Assembly (NCBI RefSeq): GCF_018294505.1
Contig: NC_057812.1
Span: 55,968,074-56,032,073 of the forward strand
DNA: 64,000 nt
Reading direction: 5' to 3'
From: Triticum aestivum
Taxonomy: Eukaryota > Streptophyta > Magnoliopsida > Poales > Poaceae
The position numbers and the translations under genes were made by a program. Below, one piece after another: positions 42,917 to 54,618 of this stretch. Positions within the stretch are counted from its first letter, which is position 1, and each line of letters begins with the position of its first letter. A model generated the notes under the pieces. It worked only from the letters and a program-made list of their open reading frames with translations. It had not been told where the DNA came from and made no database searches.

Positions 42917-45900
42917 TCATGTTGATGAAGGAGCACCAGCGTTGTTGGGGTCGTTGGTTGATGTAGGGCCTGCCGCAGTGTCGTCCAAATCTTCATGTTC
43001 ATGAGTGTCGCGCGATGAAGAATATGAGCTGGCCACCAGAGAAGGAACCTTGACCTTCTTGAATTTCTTAGGTGGAGGTGCAGACCAGTCAAAATCTTCA
43101 TTAAGACCCATGTTCTTCAGATCTTCTTCACCATATAGATGTGACAGGATTGCCCAGGTGTGACCGAAGACTTGATGGAGGTAGTAGTGGTTTTTCTTCA
43201 CTGCATTGTGTTTGGCAGTCATGTTGTGAAGAAGTGAACCAAACTAACGCTTAACCCATTTGTGATTTCGATCCACCTTCTGGTGAAGACTAAGCAGAAG
43301 CTCACGGTTAGTCATCACACACGGAGCAGTGGCTTGAGGAGTGGACTTGGGTGCATTGGCAGAGTCATGTGTGGCAGAGTCATCATTGGTGGAATAAGAT
43401 GCAGCTTTGCGAAACTGACCATCCAATGGACGAATGCCTTCATCAATTACAGCTGGTGCCTTGCCCTTTCCATCAACTGAGGAATATGTCTGCTTGAGGA
43501 CTTCAATTGGGGGCAAGTAGCTGAGATGATTATGGAAATCAGCTTTGTAGTTGAGTGAAGACCTTGTCCTGAGGAATCTCATGATCCAAGGTGCATAAGG
43601 CTTTAGCTCAAACGGAGATAGTGCAACATTGGCCATAGTCCTCATGAAGAAATCAAGATAATTGACAGGAATGACATGAATGATGTTGAATACCAGATTC
43701 TTCATGATGCCAACAATTTCCTCATCAGATGAGTCGTGGCCTTTGATAGTACTGATTGTCCTCGTAAGGATACGATAGACAGTTCTGGGCACGTACAACA
43801 ATTCCTTCACGAGGAATTTGGTTCTTGGTGCTTGACCTGGCTTCAAAGGTTTCATCAGCACCTGCATATAATGATGTGTGAGCTCAGGTTCACTGTAGAT
43901 GCAGCGAGCTTCTTCAAGGGGAGGACTGAGTGGTAAAGCACGAAGGAATTTAGAGGCTGGTGCAGTGTAGTGAGTGTTTTCAGACATCCAGTCCAGCACC
44001 CATGAATTCACATCTTCAGCATCTCCGGTGATGTGCAGCGTTGCATAGAATTGAAGAATCAGTTCTTCATTCCAATCGCAGATGTCAGAGCAAAAGTTGA
44101 GCAGCCCAGCGTCGTGAAGAACACTGAGGACTGGTGCGAAGCACGGCAGAGATTACATATCCACGTGACGAATATGCTCATGGTAGAAAATCTTCTCCTT
44201 GTTGAACAACACTGAGGAATAGAAATTGGCTTGACTAGCAGTCCAGAAACGCCTCTTCCTAATGCGAGCAGAGTCATATGGGTTGTAACCTTCGAAGAAT
44301 ACGTGCTCGCCGAAGAAATCATCCGCCTTGAACTTTTGCTTGCGTGAGAATGGGTCCTTTGGCTTCGGCAGAGGAGTGTCAGTGAGTTGCATCACGACCT
44401 CAGGAATCTCAATCGCAGGTTCTTCAGGCTAAGGAATTTCTGGTTCCTCCTTAGTGGCAGTCTGCGTCGTTGGTTGTTCAGCAGCAACGGTTTCTTCAGC
44501 GCTAGTGGCTGGAATTTCCTCATGGACAGATGCAGTGGGATGAGTTTCTTCAGAGCCCATTGAACAGTTTGTGTGGGGGACTGAGGAATTTGCTGTAGAG
44601 GGGTGAACATTGGAGAGTTTGGATGCTGACTTTCCCAGAATTCATCACTGATTATGGGTGTGGAGTAGCCAATGTCCACATCTTCATCTTCCATTTCTTC
44701 AACGCCAGCTTCTTCAGCTGTGAACTGAGGCATAGGCGAGGAGATGATAGGTGTTGAAGGGATATCATCCACTTCAATTTCTTCATTGATTGGTTCAGAT
44801 GAAGCAGCAGAAGGAGTTTCGTCATCAGATCCGATGGGGATCACATATTCTAAATCAAAGGGAACGAGGTCCTTTGATGGCCTGGTTGAGATGGGAACAA
44901 CATCAATTGGATTTGCAAATGAACTTGTCATAGGCTTCATTTTCTTCAGAGCTGAAGAATCTGAAGCAGCTGATGCTTTCATTTTCTTCACTGCAGCACG
45001 CTCTGCAGCCTTGGTCTTCTTCACATCCGATGCAGATGGAAGGATTGGAGTTGAAGTTGGTGTAGGAGCAGCTAAGGAATCTGGTTGATTTTCTTCAAGC
45101 ACAACTGATGCAATTGCCCTAAGTTCTTCAGTTTCTTTAGGCGGTGCCCTGGCAATTTCTTCAGTGGCTAGAATGCAGTCATCAGCCCTGGAACTCACAT
45201 TATCTTCAGCCGCCTGATTTTCATCAGCAGTGCTGGCATTTTCTTCAGTAGGCTGAGCAGATGCTTCAGCCTGAGGAATTTACTGTTGCGTTGGGGCTGC
45301 AACATTGGAAGTGAAGTTATCCGCAAGTTTCACAAAATGAACCGTGGCTCCAAGCCAATCAGCGCGATATGCTTCAAAGTCATCACTGAGTTTCTTAATC
45401 TCGGTCTAAGTAGTGACAAGTTCTTCAGTTGTCATAGAGACAACGTTTTTCTTCAGATAGCGCTCTTTCTTGTACTGCGCTTTCTTGATCTGCATGGCCT
45501 TCTCAAATTTCCACTTTTCTTCTTGAATGAAGTGGGTCAGCATGTGACTTTGGCCAGGAGTCAGCTTGAAGTCAGGCAAGGGAGTGTTAGGGTCCTTGTG
45601 CCAATCATCAATGTAGTCGAGGATCAGCTTGGGATCCAAAAGCAGTGACACCTCCGATCCTTTGGCTCTAGCGGCCCTGACTTGCCTGTCTCTGATGATT
45701 TCTGCAAGTTCATCATCATCAGCTTTGTCTTCATCAGACGGCACTTGGAAAGCGACTTGCTTCTTTTGAGGACTGGGGCGTGGACCTCGTCCAGTAGTGG
45801 CCTTTGTCTTGAGCAGTGAGGGGCCAGCTGAGGAACTTGGTGCAGCTGAGGAACTAGCTAAGACACCTGAGGCAATGGAGATGCCGGCAGTCCTTTGGCA

Positions 45901-46623
45901 CAAAGCGAGATGCACAGGTGCTGAGGATTTGGTCGGAACAGCTGAAGGCTTTGGCGGAGGAGCTGAGGACTTTGGAGGAATAGGAGCAGCATGAGGAATT
46001 GGCCGTGAGGGCTTTCATGATTCTGGCCATGAGGGCATTGCTGAGGAAGCACTTGGCTTGCGCGCAGGCTTCTTTGACATATCCTTCTTTGGCTTGACAG
46101 CAAGGACCTCAGCAGAGGCAGCAGCAGCAGCAGCAGAGTCTTCATTGAATTTCCTCACTGCTTCTTTGGCTTGCTTAGCCAACTTGCCTTGGCACTTGGC
46201 CCATTCATCAGGATAGTCCTCACCGCGCTTGAGGCTGGTGGGATTTGCTATTTGGCCAGGTGCCAATGGAGCTCTTGGGCATGGAGGATTGAGTGCAAAT
46301 TTCTTCATGTACTTAGCAGTGACATATCTGTACTCCCTCCATTCTCTTGCCCATCTCCTCTCTATCTTCTGAATGCATACTTTGCGCTCATTCTTGGTTT
46401 CCTCAGTAGGTGTGCAATATCCAGCATATATGTCATCAGGGATCTCAAACATTGTATTTACCTCGGGCCTCTTTCCTCCCTTCTATGGCCTTTTACCATC
46501 AGCCATTTTCTTCAGTTGAGGAATTTGAACAATCGAATTCTCTAAAGAAGTATGCAACTTTTCCTCGAGGAACGCTGCAAATGAGTTAAGTTGATGAGAA
46601 CCTAGTGATTCAGCAGCTGACAT
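42917..46623 (-). pseudogene. Extra ORF of copy B after pol (plant transposon protein-like)
   Basis: The likely start is MSAAESLGSHQ at 46623, just after a CTCTGTTCACAG acceptor. About 1,230 codons remain visible in one frame down to about 44600 and, after one frameshift, in another to 42917. Stops occur at 46483 (TAG), 46015 (TGA), 45406 (TAG), about 45291 (TAA), 44153 (TAG) and 43244 (TAG). The first part (PDDIYAGYCTP, RRWAREWREYRY) and Ala/Pro/Ser/Glu-rich linkers precede a globular region homologous to the pol-less element's ORF (FYSSVLFNK; WNEELILQFYATLHI; WMSENTHY). No signal peptide, furin-like site or membrane helix is seen. Such post-pol ORFs of SIRE elements are often called env-like; the sequence here does not support that. 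Confidence 0.7.
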
Positions 46624-47916
46624 GTGTACCTGTGAACAGAGTATAGTTGCGAGGAATTTGGAGAGGTCATATGCGTTCTCAGAAGGTTTTTCAAAATGAA
46701 CAAGTTTGAGGAATTTGACCAAATGAGTCTTGAAGATTTTCACTAAGCGTTCTTTGTCTTAGGTTCCAGAGTTGTATAGATCGAAGATCCACACAATTGA
46801 GGAATCTTGAAGAAAAATGATGCTTAGAGAAACGAATCAAGAACAGATGACTTTGTGAGGTGTTCAGTGTGTGAAGATATGAATAAAAACACGTTTGAAG
46901 ATTTTGTAGATAATCATTCGAATCAATGAGGGTAGTAAAAGTAACTTTTATTTACCCTGGACGAAGAACACGACGAACTGGAGTGAGGAGATGTGAAGTT
47001 CGTCTGTGCAGATCTTCCACGCCCTAACTTGGCGGAGGAAGACGGCTACGGTGGCGGCGGAGTGAAGATGTCCGTGGTCGGCGCGAGGACATCGGCGACG
47101 AGGTCGAGGCAGTGAAGCTCTTCCTCACCGCCGGTGATGAAGTAGCGGCGGCGCTAGGGTTTGAGAAGCTCGAGCTGGAGAGAGAGGTCGAGCGGAGTAA
47201 AAGAAGTGAGGAAGGGAAGGAGGGGTATTTATAGCCACGGTGAAAAACTGCTCGCCCGAAGAAATTGGACGAACGTGCCCCTGACCCTTCTCATTCGCAT
47301 GACATGTGTCACCCATGTAGTGAGAGGTGGAGATCGTGTTAGATCGTGGGTGAGTGGATAAGTGTATCATGGGATGCGGAACAGTTTGAGCGGCAAAACC
47401 GAAAATTTCGATAAGATAGGTTTTAAAGTTCCGTTCGCAATTTCTTCAGCTGACAAGGACACAATGAAGATTTTGAACGATTTTCAAATAGAACGCACAT
47501 GAAGAATTTGTGAACAGATTGGGTTGAGTATAGCATAGAGGGGAAGGGTCCGATCACATTCACTTAGCAGAAAACCAACTTGAAGAAATAGCAATAAGTG
47601 AATGCTGTAGAGGACATAAACTCATATATATATATATAGCCAATGAAGAAAAATGACGGAACCAGTGAAGACTATGCAAAGTTGAAGAATATGAATAATT
47701 TGAGGAATTTTAACTTTTGGTGTTGGCGTGACCCACCGTATAAGAATGATGATTTCAGACACCGCGTACAATTATCGTAGGGTTCTGAGAATCAAATTAT
47801 TTGTTAATTTCTTCACACTAAGAGTGTTATTCTCCATTGATTGAAGTAAAACATTTCTTCATGTGTTGCACATCTAAGTCATCAATTTTGCATAAGTGTT
47901 AGGATGAGTGTCCTTT
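46624..47916 (-). other. Post-pol linker with GC-rich leader and putative intron
   Basis: Reading leftwards from pol there is A/T-rich sequence, a TATA box at 47226-47234, a GC-rich leader (about 47165-46980) containing CCCTAGCGCC, a donor CCAGG|GTAAAT at 46955, an A/T-rich intron and an acceptor near 46630. No protein gene is seen in the linker. It matches 1-1226 of copy A by eye. Confidence 0.55.
47226..47234 (-). promoter_or_regulatory. Putative internal promoter TATA box of copy B
   Basis: The minus strand reads GGCTATAAATACCCCTCC, about 600 bp upstream of the extra ORF and far from the LTRs. The surrounding CCGTGG...CCCTAGCGCC is shared with copy A, whose TATA is decayed. Confidence 0.5.
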
Positions 47917-50900
47917 TCAAAGAACATTCGAAGATTCTAGGATATTTAGCTCACACCGCAACTTGCTAAATCTCTTCTCATCCAAGGGCTTTGTGAAGAT
48001 ATCGGCTAGCTGTTCTTCAGTCTTCACATGCTCAATAGAAATGTCGCCCTTCAACACATGATCAGGAAGAAAATGATGACGAATCTGAATGTGCTTTGTC
48101 TTCGAGTGCTGAACTGGGTTGTGAGCAATCTTGATGGCACTCTCATTGTCACAGAAGAGAGGCACATTCTTCATGTTGACGCCGTAGTCCTTGAGAGTTT
48201 GCTTCATCCATAGCAATTGGGCACAAAAAGAACCAGTGGCAATGTACTCAGCTTCAGCAGTAGATAGTGATATGCAGTTCTGTTTCTTCGAGGACCAACA
48301 GGCCAAAGATCGTCCGAGGAAATGACATGTACCAGATGTTGACTTGCGATCCACATGATCACCAGCATAGTCAGAGTCAGAATATCCGACAAGATCAAAA
48401 GCCGAGCCCTTGGGGTACCATAATCCAAGTGTTGGTGTGTGATCTAGATATCGAAGAATATGCTTGACAGCCTTATGGTGTGATTCCTTCGGTGCAGCTT
48501 GAAATCGGGCACACATGCAAACACTAAGCATTATATCTGGCCTAGATGCACATAAGTATAATAAGGAACCTATCATGGAGCGGTATACCTTATGATCGAA
48601 GTCAATACCATTTTCATCAGTGCGCAGATGGCCATTTGTGGTCATAGGAATTTTGATGCCTTTGCAATCTTGCATGCCGAATTTCCTCAGTACATCCTTG
48701 AGGTATTTCTACTGAGATATGAATATGCCATTGTGTTGTTGACGAATTTGAAGACCTAATAAGAATTTCAACTCTCCCATCCTAGACATTTGATATTCTT
48801 CACTCATCATATAGGCAAATTCATCACTATAACGTTGGTCAGTACAGCCAAAGATAATATCATCAACATATACTTGGCACACAAACAATTCACCATCATA
48901 AGATTTAGTGAAAAGAGTAGGGTCGAGTGAACCGAGTTTGAAGCCTTTCTTCATGAAGAGTTCCTTCAAAGTATCATACCAAGCCCGTGGGGCCTGCTTG
49001 AGGCCATAGAGGGCCTTGTTGAGTCTGAAGACTTTGTTAGGATTCTTTGGATCTTCAAAACCTGGGGGTTGAGCAACATATACTTCTTCCTCAAGCTTAC
49101 CATTGAGGAATGCACTTTTCACATCCATTTGATATAGAGTGATATCATGATGGTTAGCATAAGCAAGTAATATGTGAATAGCCTCAAGTCTAGCAACAGG
49201 TGCAAAAGTTTCATCGAAATCAATTCCTTCAACCTGTGTGTAGCCTTGAGCTACAAGCCGTGCCTTATTCCTCACCACAAGGCCATTTTCATCTTGCTTG
49301 TTGCGGTAGATCCACTTTGTGCCAATGATATTGTGCTTGCAAGGATCTGGACGTTTGACCAGTTCCCAGACATTGGTAAGCTCGAACTGATGTAATTCCT
49401 CTTGCATGGCCTGAATCCACTCAGGTTCCAGAAATGCTTCAGCTACCTTAGTGGGCTCTGTAATAGAGACAAAAGCATACTGCCCACAAAAGTTAGACAA
49501 ATGTGAAGCTTTTGAGCGTGTGAGAGGCCCTGGCGCTTTGATGTCATTGACGATCTTTTCAACTTGCACTTCTTTTGCAATGCGAGGATGAGCTGGTTGT
49601 CGTTGAAGAATTTGATCAGCACCATTTTCTTCAGCATTTTCTTCAGGTGCATTAGCTCGACGTTCTTCATGTTCTGGAATGAATTCTTCAGCAGATTCTT
49701 CAGTAGGAATGACATCCTCAGTAGCCTTGAACTTGATAGTTTCCTCAGGTGTTGGTTCATCTATCATAGTAGATAGGTGCTCTCTTTGCGAGCCATTAGT
49801 TTCATCGAACCGCACATCTACAGTTTCAACAACTTTGTGAAGAACGTTGTTGAAGACTCTGTAGGTGTGTGAGTCCTTTTCGTAACCAAGCATAAAATCT
49901 CCATGTGCTTTCGGTGCAAATTTTGAGTTGTGATGAGGATCTCTAATCCAACATTTAGCACCGAAGACGTTAAAATAACTTACATTGGGTTTCTTATCAG
50001 TGAGGAGTTCATAGGCAGTCTTTTTGAAGAATTTGTGAAGATATACTCTGTTGATGATGTGGCACGCAGTATCAGTTGCCTCAGTCTAGAAACGACGAGG
50101 TGTTTTGTATTCATCAAGCATAGTGTGAGCCATCTTAGCAAGAGTCATGTTCTTGCGCTCCACGACGCCATTCTGCTGAGGAGTGTAGGGAGCAGATAAC
50201 TCATGAGTAATACCAAGTTCATCAAGATAGTCATCGAGACCAGAATAATTGAACTCAGTGCCATTGTCACTTCTGATGTGCTTGATCTTCACACCAAAGT
50301 TGGTTGAAGCCCTCGAGGAAAATCGTTTGAAGACTTCCTGCACTTCATGTTTGTAAGTAACAAGGTGTACCCATGTATAGCGAGAATTATCATCAACAAT
50401 AACAAAGCCATATTGAGATGCTTCATTTGAGATAGCAGAATAATGATTAGGACCAAAGCGATCCATGTGAAGCAATTCAAATGGGCGAGTGGTGGTCATG
50501 ATAGTCTTCGCTGGATGCTTGGCTTGGTCATCTTCCCAGCTTCACAGGCTCCGCATAGGTGATCCTTGAGGAATTTGACATTATCGATGCCAATGACATG
50601 CTTCTTCTTCGCAAGCATGTGCAGATTCCTCATGCCTGCATGACCAAGTCGTCGATGCCAGAGCCAGCCTTCTGAAGCTTTTGCAAGTAAGCACACGGCT
50701 GGTTGTGGTCCTGTAGAGAAATCAATAATATACAGGTCTCCTCTCCTAAAGCCTTCGAAGACTTTGGAATTGTCATCTTCCATAACCACAACACAATGGT
50801 ACTTGCCAAAGACGACAACCATATCAAGATCCCAAAGCATTGAGACAGACATAAGGTTGTATCCTAAGGACTCAACAAGCATGACTTTGTCCATGTGTTG

Positions 50901-51075
50901 ATCCTTTGTAATCGCAACCTTACCTAGACCCAATACCTGACTTTTGCCTTTGTCAGCAAAGATGATATGCTTCAGATGCGACGGAGATAGTGGAGCATCC
51001 ATCAATAGATTCTTGTCACCAGTCATGTGGTTTGTACATCCACTATCGAGGACCCACTCAGTGGCTTTGGGTTGA
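47917..51075 (-). pseudogene. pol: Copia pol of copy B (protease, integrase, RT, RNase H), broken
   Basis: The protease motif [13 protein letters not shown] (Asp at 51046-51048) precedes MTGDKNLL. The integrase zinc region is HRRLGHAG...CGACEAGK. A frameshift near 50500-50530 leads to the integrase core ([21 protein letters not shown]). A TAG at 50086-50088 replaces the Trp present in copy A (KFWTEA), a G-to-A change. The RT is complete to ISQ, with [12 protein letters not shown] at 48706-48708 replaces the Glu of copy A (ISQEKYLKD), a G-to-T change. The RNase H (47917-48675) has SDSDYAGD, EAEYI and CDNESA. The gene is dead but recognisable throughout. Confidence 0.9.
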
Positions 51076-51327
51076 TCATCCTGCAGATGAATTAGTGCAG
51101 CTTACAAACTCATATACTTCATCAGTGAAGAATATGACATCAATTCATCAGATCAATTTCATCAAGTAAAAGAACTGATAAAGCAATATGAGGACGTGAG
51201 AAATGAAAGTTCATTTCTTCATGATTATCCTGTGTCCTATCAGGCATGCTCAGGTCTCCAGCAAATTCTTCAGACGATTACGTGCGGCTGGAGACCTGAC
51301 CCTGCAGAAGAGATTAGTTCTTTTTCC

Positions 51328-53004
51328 TCACCACCACATCTGAAGGGGTGGCAAAGAGTTCATCATTCTGCGAGCTCCATACGAGAAGGATGGCATAGAA
51401 GCCAATCCATTAAGTTTCACATAAGATGGGTTAGAGTAAGCATATGAGTAAGCAGAGAAATTCTTCGAGGACTTATGGACATAATGATTTGAAGAATAAT
51501 GCACATATCCATAATCCTTAGATCTTCCCTGCGAAACAGACGGGTTAGCATGATGATGTTCATATGAGGACTTTGATCCATATGAGGAATTTGGTCCGTA
51601 TGAGGAATTTGATCTGGGGTTCCTATTCTTCACAGGTGGCGTCATGATGACATTCACCTGAAGATTTTCAAGGCATCTTTTGGGAACCCAGATTTTCTTC
51701 ATCGAGGAGCCGTTCCTGCAGTTAGTGCCAACATATCTAGCAAATAATTCACCATTCTGATTTTTGAATAGCTTACAGTTGGAGTCAATTGACTCATCAT
51801 CAGAATGAGGAGATTCACATGAAAATCCAGATAAGTTAGATGGATTAATTGGAGGTCCCTTTGCAGCAACCCATGTAGTTTTGGGGTACTGCTCAGGCTT
51901 CCAATATGTACCATCAGCATTGAGTTTCCTCTCAAAGGCGATACCCTCTTTCCTAGGGTTCCTGTTGAGGATCTGCTTTTTAAGCACATCACAAAGAGCC
52001 TGATGCCCTTTGAGGCTTTTGTACATGCCTGTCGTGTACAATTCCTTCAGCCCTGCATTGTCAGTGATACTAGCAATGTCCTCAAATGAGGAATTAGTGA
52101 TAGCAGAGGCATGTGAAGAATTTGAAACATTAGCAGCATTTGAACATTCAGGTGAAGAATTAGCAGATTCACGTACAATGCACTTCAAGCATGGAGGAAC
52201 AAATTCTTCCTGAGATGCGCTGATTTGTTGAGCAAGTAATGAATCGCGCTCCTTCTGAAGATCTTCATAACTCACTCTTAGCTTCTCAAGGTCTTGCTTT
52301 CTTTGAAGAAATTCATAAGAAAGCTTCTCATGATCCGACAAGAGAGTGTTATGATGACTTTGAAGTTTGTCAAGCTTGGACTGAAGTCTCTGAAGATTTT
52401 TAGTCAAAATTTCAGTGCGATCCATTTCTTCACCCAACATATCATCACTTTTATTTAGCATGTTTTGAACCTTTTCTAAAGCCCTTTGTTGTTTTATAGC
52501 AAGGGAAGCAAGTTTGACATAGCTGGTTCCAAATTCATCACCAGATTCATCATCACTGGACTCGGATAGGTAGCATTCAGTTACCTCAGCATCTTTTGCC
52601 ATAAGGCATGATGCAGAAGATGATGATTCTAGTTCGAATGTCATCGTTTTGAGAGATTCCTTGAAGTCCTCAAACCAAGGATCATGACAAGTTCGATGAC
52701 CTTCATAGACCTCAGAGAGACGGTCCCAGATGAGCTTCGCATGATCAAGATGCATGATATTCCTGAACTGATTTTGTGACAGGCTGGAGCAGATGACATC
52801 CTTCGTCGTGAGGTTGAGAAGAGTATACTTGCGAATGTCATCAGCATCCGCCATCTTGCACAGATCAGTCAGGCCAATCTCAATGATGGTCCACAACTCG
52901 TTGTTCATCGCCATGAGGCGTTTCTTCATCATGGCCTTCCACTTGGGATACTCGTGACCGTCAAAGATGGGGCATGTCACCTTCGTCATACCTGCGGTCG
53001 ACAT
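51328..53004 (-). CDS. gag: Copia gag of copy B, open but lacking its zinc-knuckle region
   Basis: The ORF of 558 codons runs from ATG 53004 (MSTAGMTKV, matching copy A). About 110 UBN2-type residues (YPKWKAMMKKR, LIWDRLSEVYEG) lead straight into SSSSASCLMAKDAEV and the coiled-coil tail. Copy A has roughly 220-250 further residues between these points, including the second half of UBN2 and the Cys/His knuckle. The tail keeps TGMYKSLKGHQ, KKIWVPKRCLE and Ser/Tyr-rich repeats (SSYGPNSSYG). It is open from start to stop, yet should not bind RNA normally. A short stretch (51076-51327) without clear coding separates it from protease. Confidence 0.8.
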   Translation of the reverse strand: MSTAGMTKVTCPIFDGHEYPKWKAMMKKRLMAMNNELWTIIEIGLTDLCKMADADDIRKYTLLNLTTKDVICSSLSQNQFRNIMHLDHAKLIWDRLSEVYEGHRTCHDPWFEDFKESLKTMTFELESSSSASCLMAKDAEVTECYLSESSDDESGDEFGTSYVKLASLAIKQQRALEKVQNMLNKSDDMLGEEMDRTEILTKNLQRLQSKLDKLQSHHNTLLSDHEKLSYEFLQRKQDLEKLRVSYEDLQKERDSLLAQQISASQEEFVPPCLKCIVRESANSSPECSNAANVSNSSHASAITNSSFEDIASITDNAGLKELYTTGMYKSLKGHQALCDVLKKQILNRNPRKEGIAFERKLNADGTYWKPEQYPKTTWVAAKGPPINPSNLSGFSCESPHSDDESIDSNCKLFKNQNGELFARYVGTNCRNGSSMKKIWVPKRCLENLQVNVIMTPPVKNRNPRSNSSYGPNSSYGSKSSYEHHHANPSVSQGRSKDYGYVHYSSNHYVHKSSKNFSAYSYAYSNPSYVKLNGLASMPSFSYGARRMMNSLPPLQMWW

Positions 53005-53055
53005 AACTAAACTCCGGCGGTTAAACCAAAATCACACAGAACAAGGGAGTACCTT

Positions 53056-53067
53056 GCTCTGAAACCA
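53056..53067 (-). other. Primer-binding site of copy B
   Basis: The minus strand reads TGGTTTCAGAGC, one mismatch to copy A's TGGTATCAGAGC, two bases inside the 5' LTR. Confidence 0.88.
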
Positions 53068-53069
53068 AT

Positions 53070-54618
53070 TGAAAGTGCGTTATATCGACTAGAGGGGGGG
53101 TGAATAGGCGATTTTTATGAAATTCTTCACTGAGGAATTTGCCGGTGAGGAAACTCATTAGCGAAGAACTACTAGCAGCGGAATAAGTACTCAAAGGTAA
53201 ACATAACAGAATACAAGCATAGTCATCATAATGAAATGAAGACAGGCACAGAGTACTGGAAGCGTAATCACAGGATAACACAGGACGAAGACAAACAGAC
53301 TGAAGAAATTGAACTGAGGAAATTGAGAAAGTCTTCAGTCCAAGTCTTCAAACACAAATATGAACAAACACACAGCACAGGTATGAGGAAATAAAGAGTT
53401 GAGGAAATAGAACCAGTAAGCTCGGTGAAACAATGATTTGGTAGACCAGTTCCAAATGCTGTCTCAGTTGTACGTCTGGTTGGAGCGGCTGAGTATTTAA
53501 ACTCGAGGACACACAGTCCCAGACACCTAGTCAAGGACACTTAGTCCAAGACACCAAGTCCTCACTGTATTCTCCTTGAACTAAGGTCACATAGACCTCG
53601 TCCAATCACTCGCGGTAAGTCTTCAGGCAACTTCCAAACCTTCACAAACTTGGTCACTCGGTGATCCACAATTCCTCTTGGATTCTCTAGACCATGACGC
53701 CTAACCATCTAGAAGAAGCACAGTCTTCAAAGGTAACAAGCGTCGGATCCACTCAGGATCAATCTCTTCAGTGATGCTCAATCACTTGGGGTTTGTAGGT
53801 GTTTGGGTTTTGGGTTTTTGGTTTTTCCTCACTTGATGATTTTCGCTCAAAGTCCTCGGAGGATGGGTTGCTCTCAAATGACAAGTGTCAGTTTCTCTCG
53901 GAGCAGCCAACCAGCTAGTGGTTGTAGGGGGCGGCTATTTATAGCCTAGGGAGTAGCTCGACATGATAAGACATAAATGCCCTTCAATGATATGACCGTT
54001 AGGTGGATAGATATTTTGGGACAGCTGGCGCATAGCACAGCAATGGTCAGAATTTTGAGTAGCAAAATCCTCAGGGCTATCATGTTCCTCACTGTATAGG
54101 CAATCCGCACTGGCGAATTCCTAACTCCTCAGTCAGGACAAATTCCCCAGAGACCAGAAGAACTTCGTCTCTGTCACTGAAGAAATTGACAGAACTGTAT
54201 GAAATTTCCAATGGCTTCACTCGAAGGGATTGGTAGGTGTAGGATTTTGAGTTGAGCATCACATGGAAATTTTTCCTTAGTATTTCCTTGAACCCCTTTA
54301 ACAGTACGGTGTTTCCTATGACTCAAGAAAGAGAAAAACAAAACTATGAACACGAAAGTCTTCAAGCTTCATATTTCTCGCATGAATATCAAGTCTTCAC
54401 GGACACACCAATTTCTTCACTTTCAAAGTCTTCATGAAAGTCTTCAGAAATACCAAAATCTTCAGTCGAAGATATTCATTTTTAGGGATCGAATTTTCTT
54501 GTAAATATCAAACTCCTCATAGACTTAAAGACCTATGTACACTCACACACGCATTAGTCCCTTAACCTATAAGTCTTCAATACACCAAAATCACTAAGGG
54601 GCACTAGATGCACTTACA
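53070..54618 (-). repeat. 5' LTR of copy B
   Basis: 1549 bp, TG...CA bounded. Minus-strand TATA CTATAAATAG at 53935-53944. It differs from 40825-42375 at a few tens of positions. Confidence 0.94.

Larger units (their letters stand above)
40825..54618 (-). mobile_element. Complete SIRE-lineage Copia element (Maximus-like), copy B
   Basis: 13,794 bp, flanked by a perfect GAAGA target duplication (40820-40824 and 54619-54623). The LTRs are 1551 and 1549 bp with about 2% difference by eye. On the minus strand the order is 5' LTR (53070-54618), primer-binding site, gag, pol, linker with internal TATA, extra ORF (42917-46623), polypurine tract, 3' LTR. It was inserted into Angela gag, so it is younger than Angela. 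Confidence 0.94.

Noticed and set aside
42917..46623. Post-pol ORF as a true envelope gene
   Set aside because: No signal peptide, membrane helix or cleavage site can be seen. Homology to the pol-less element's ORF suggests another role.
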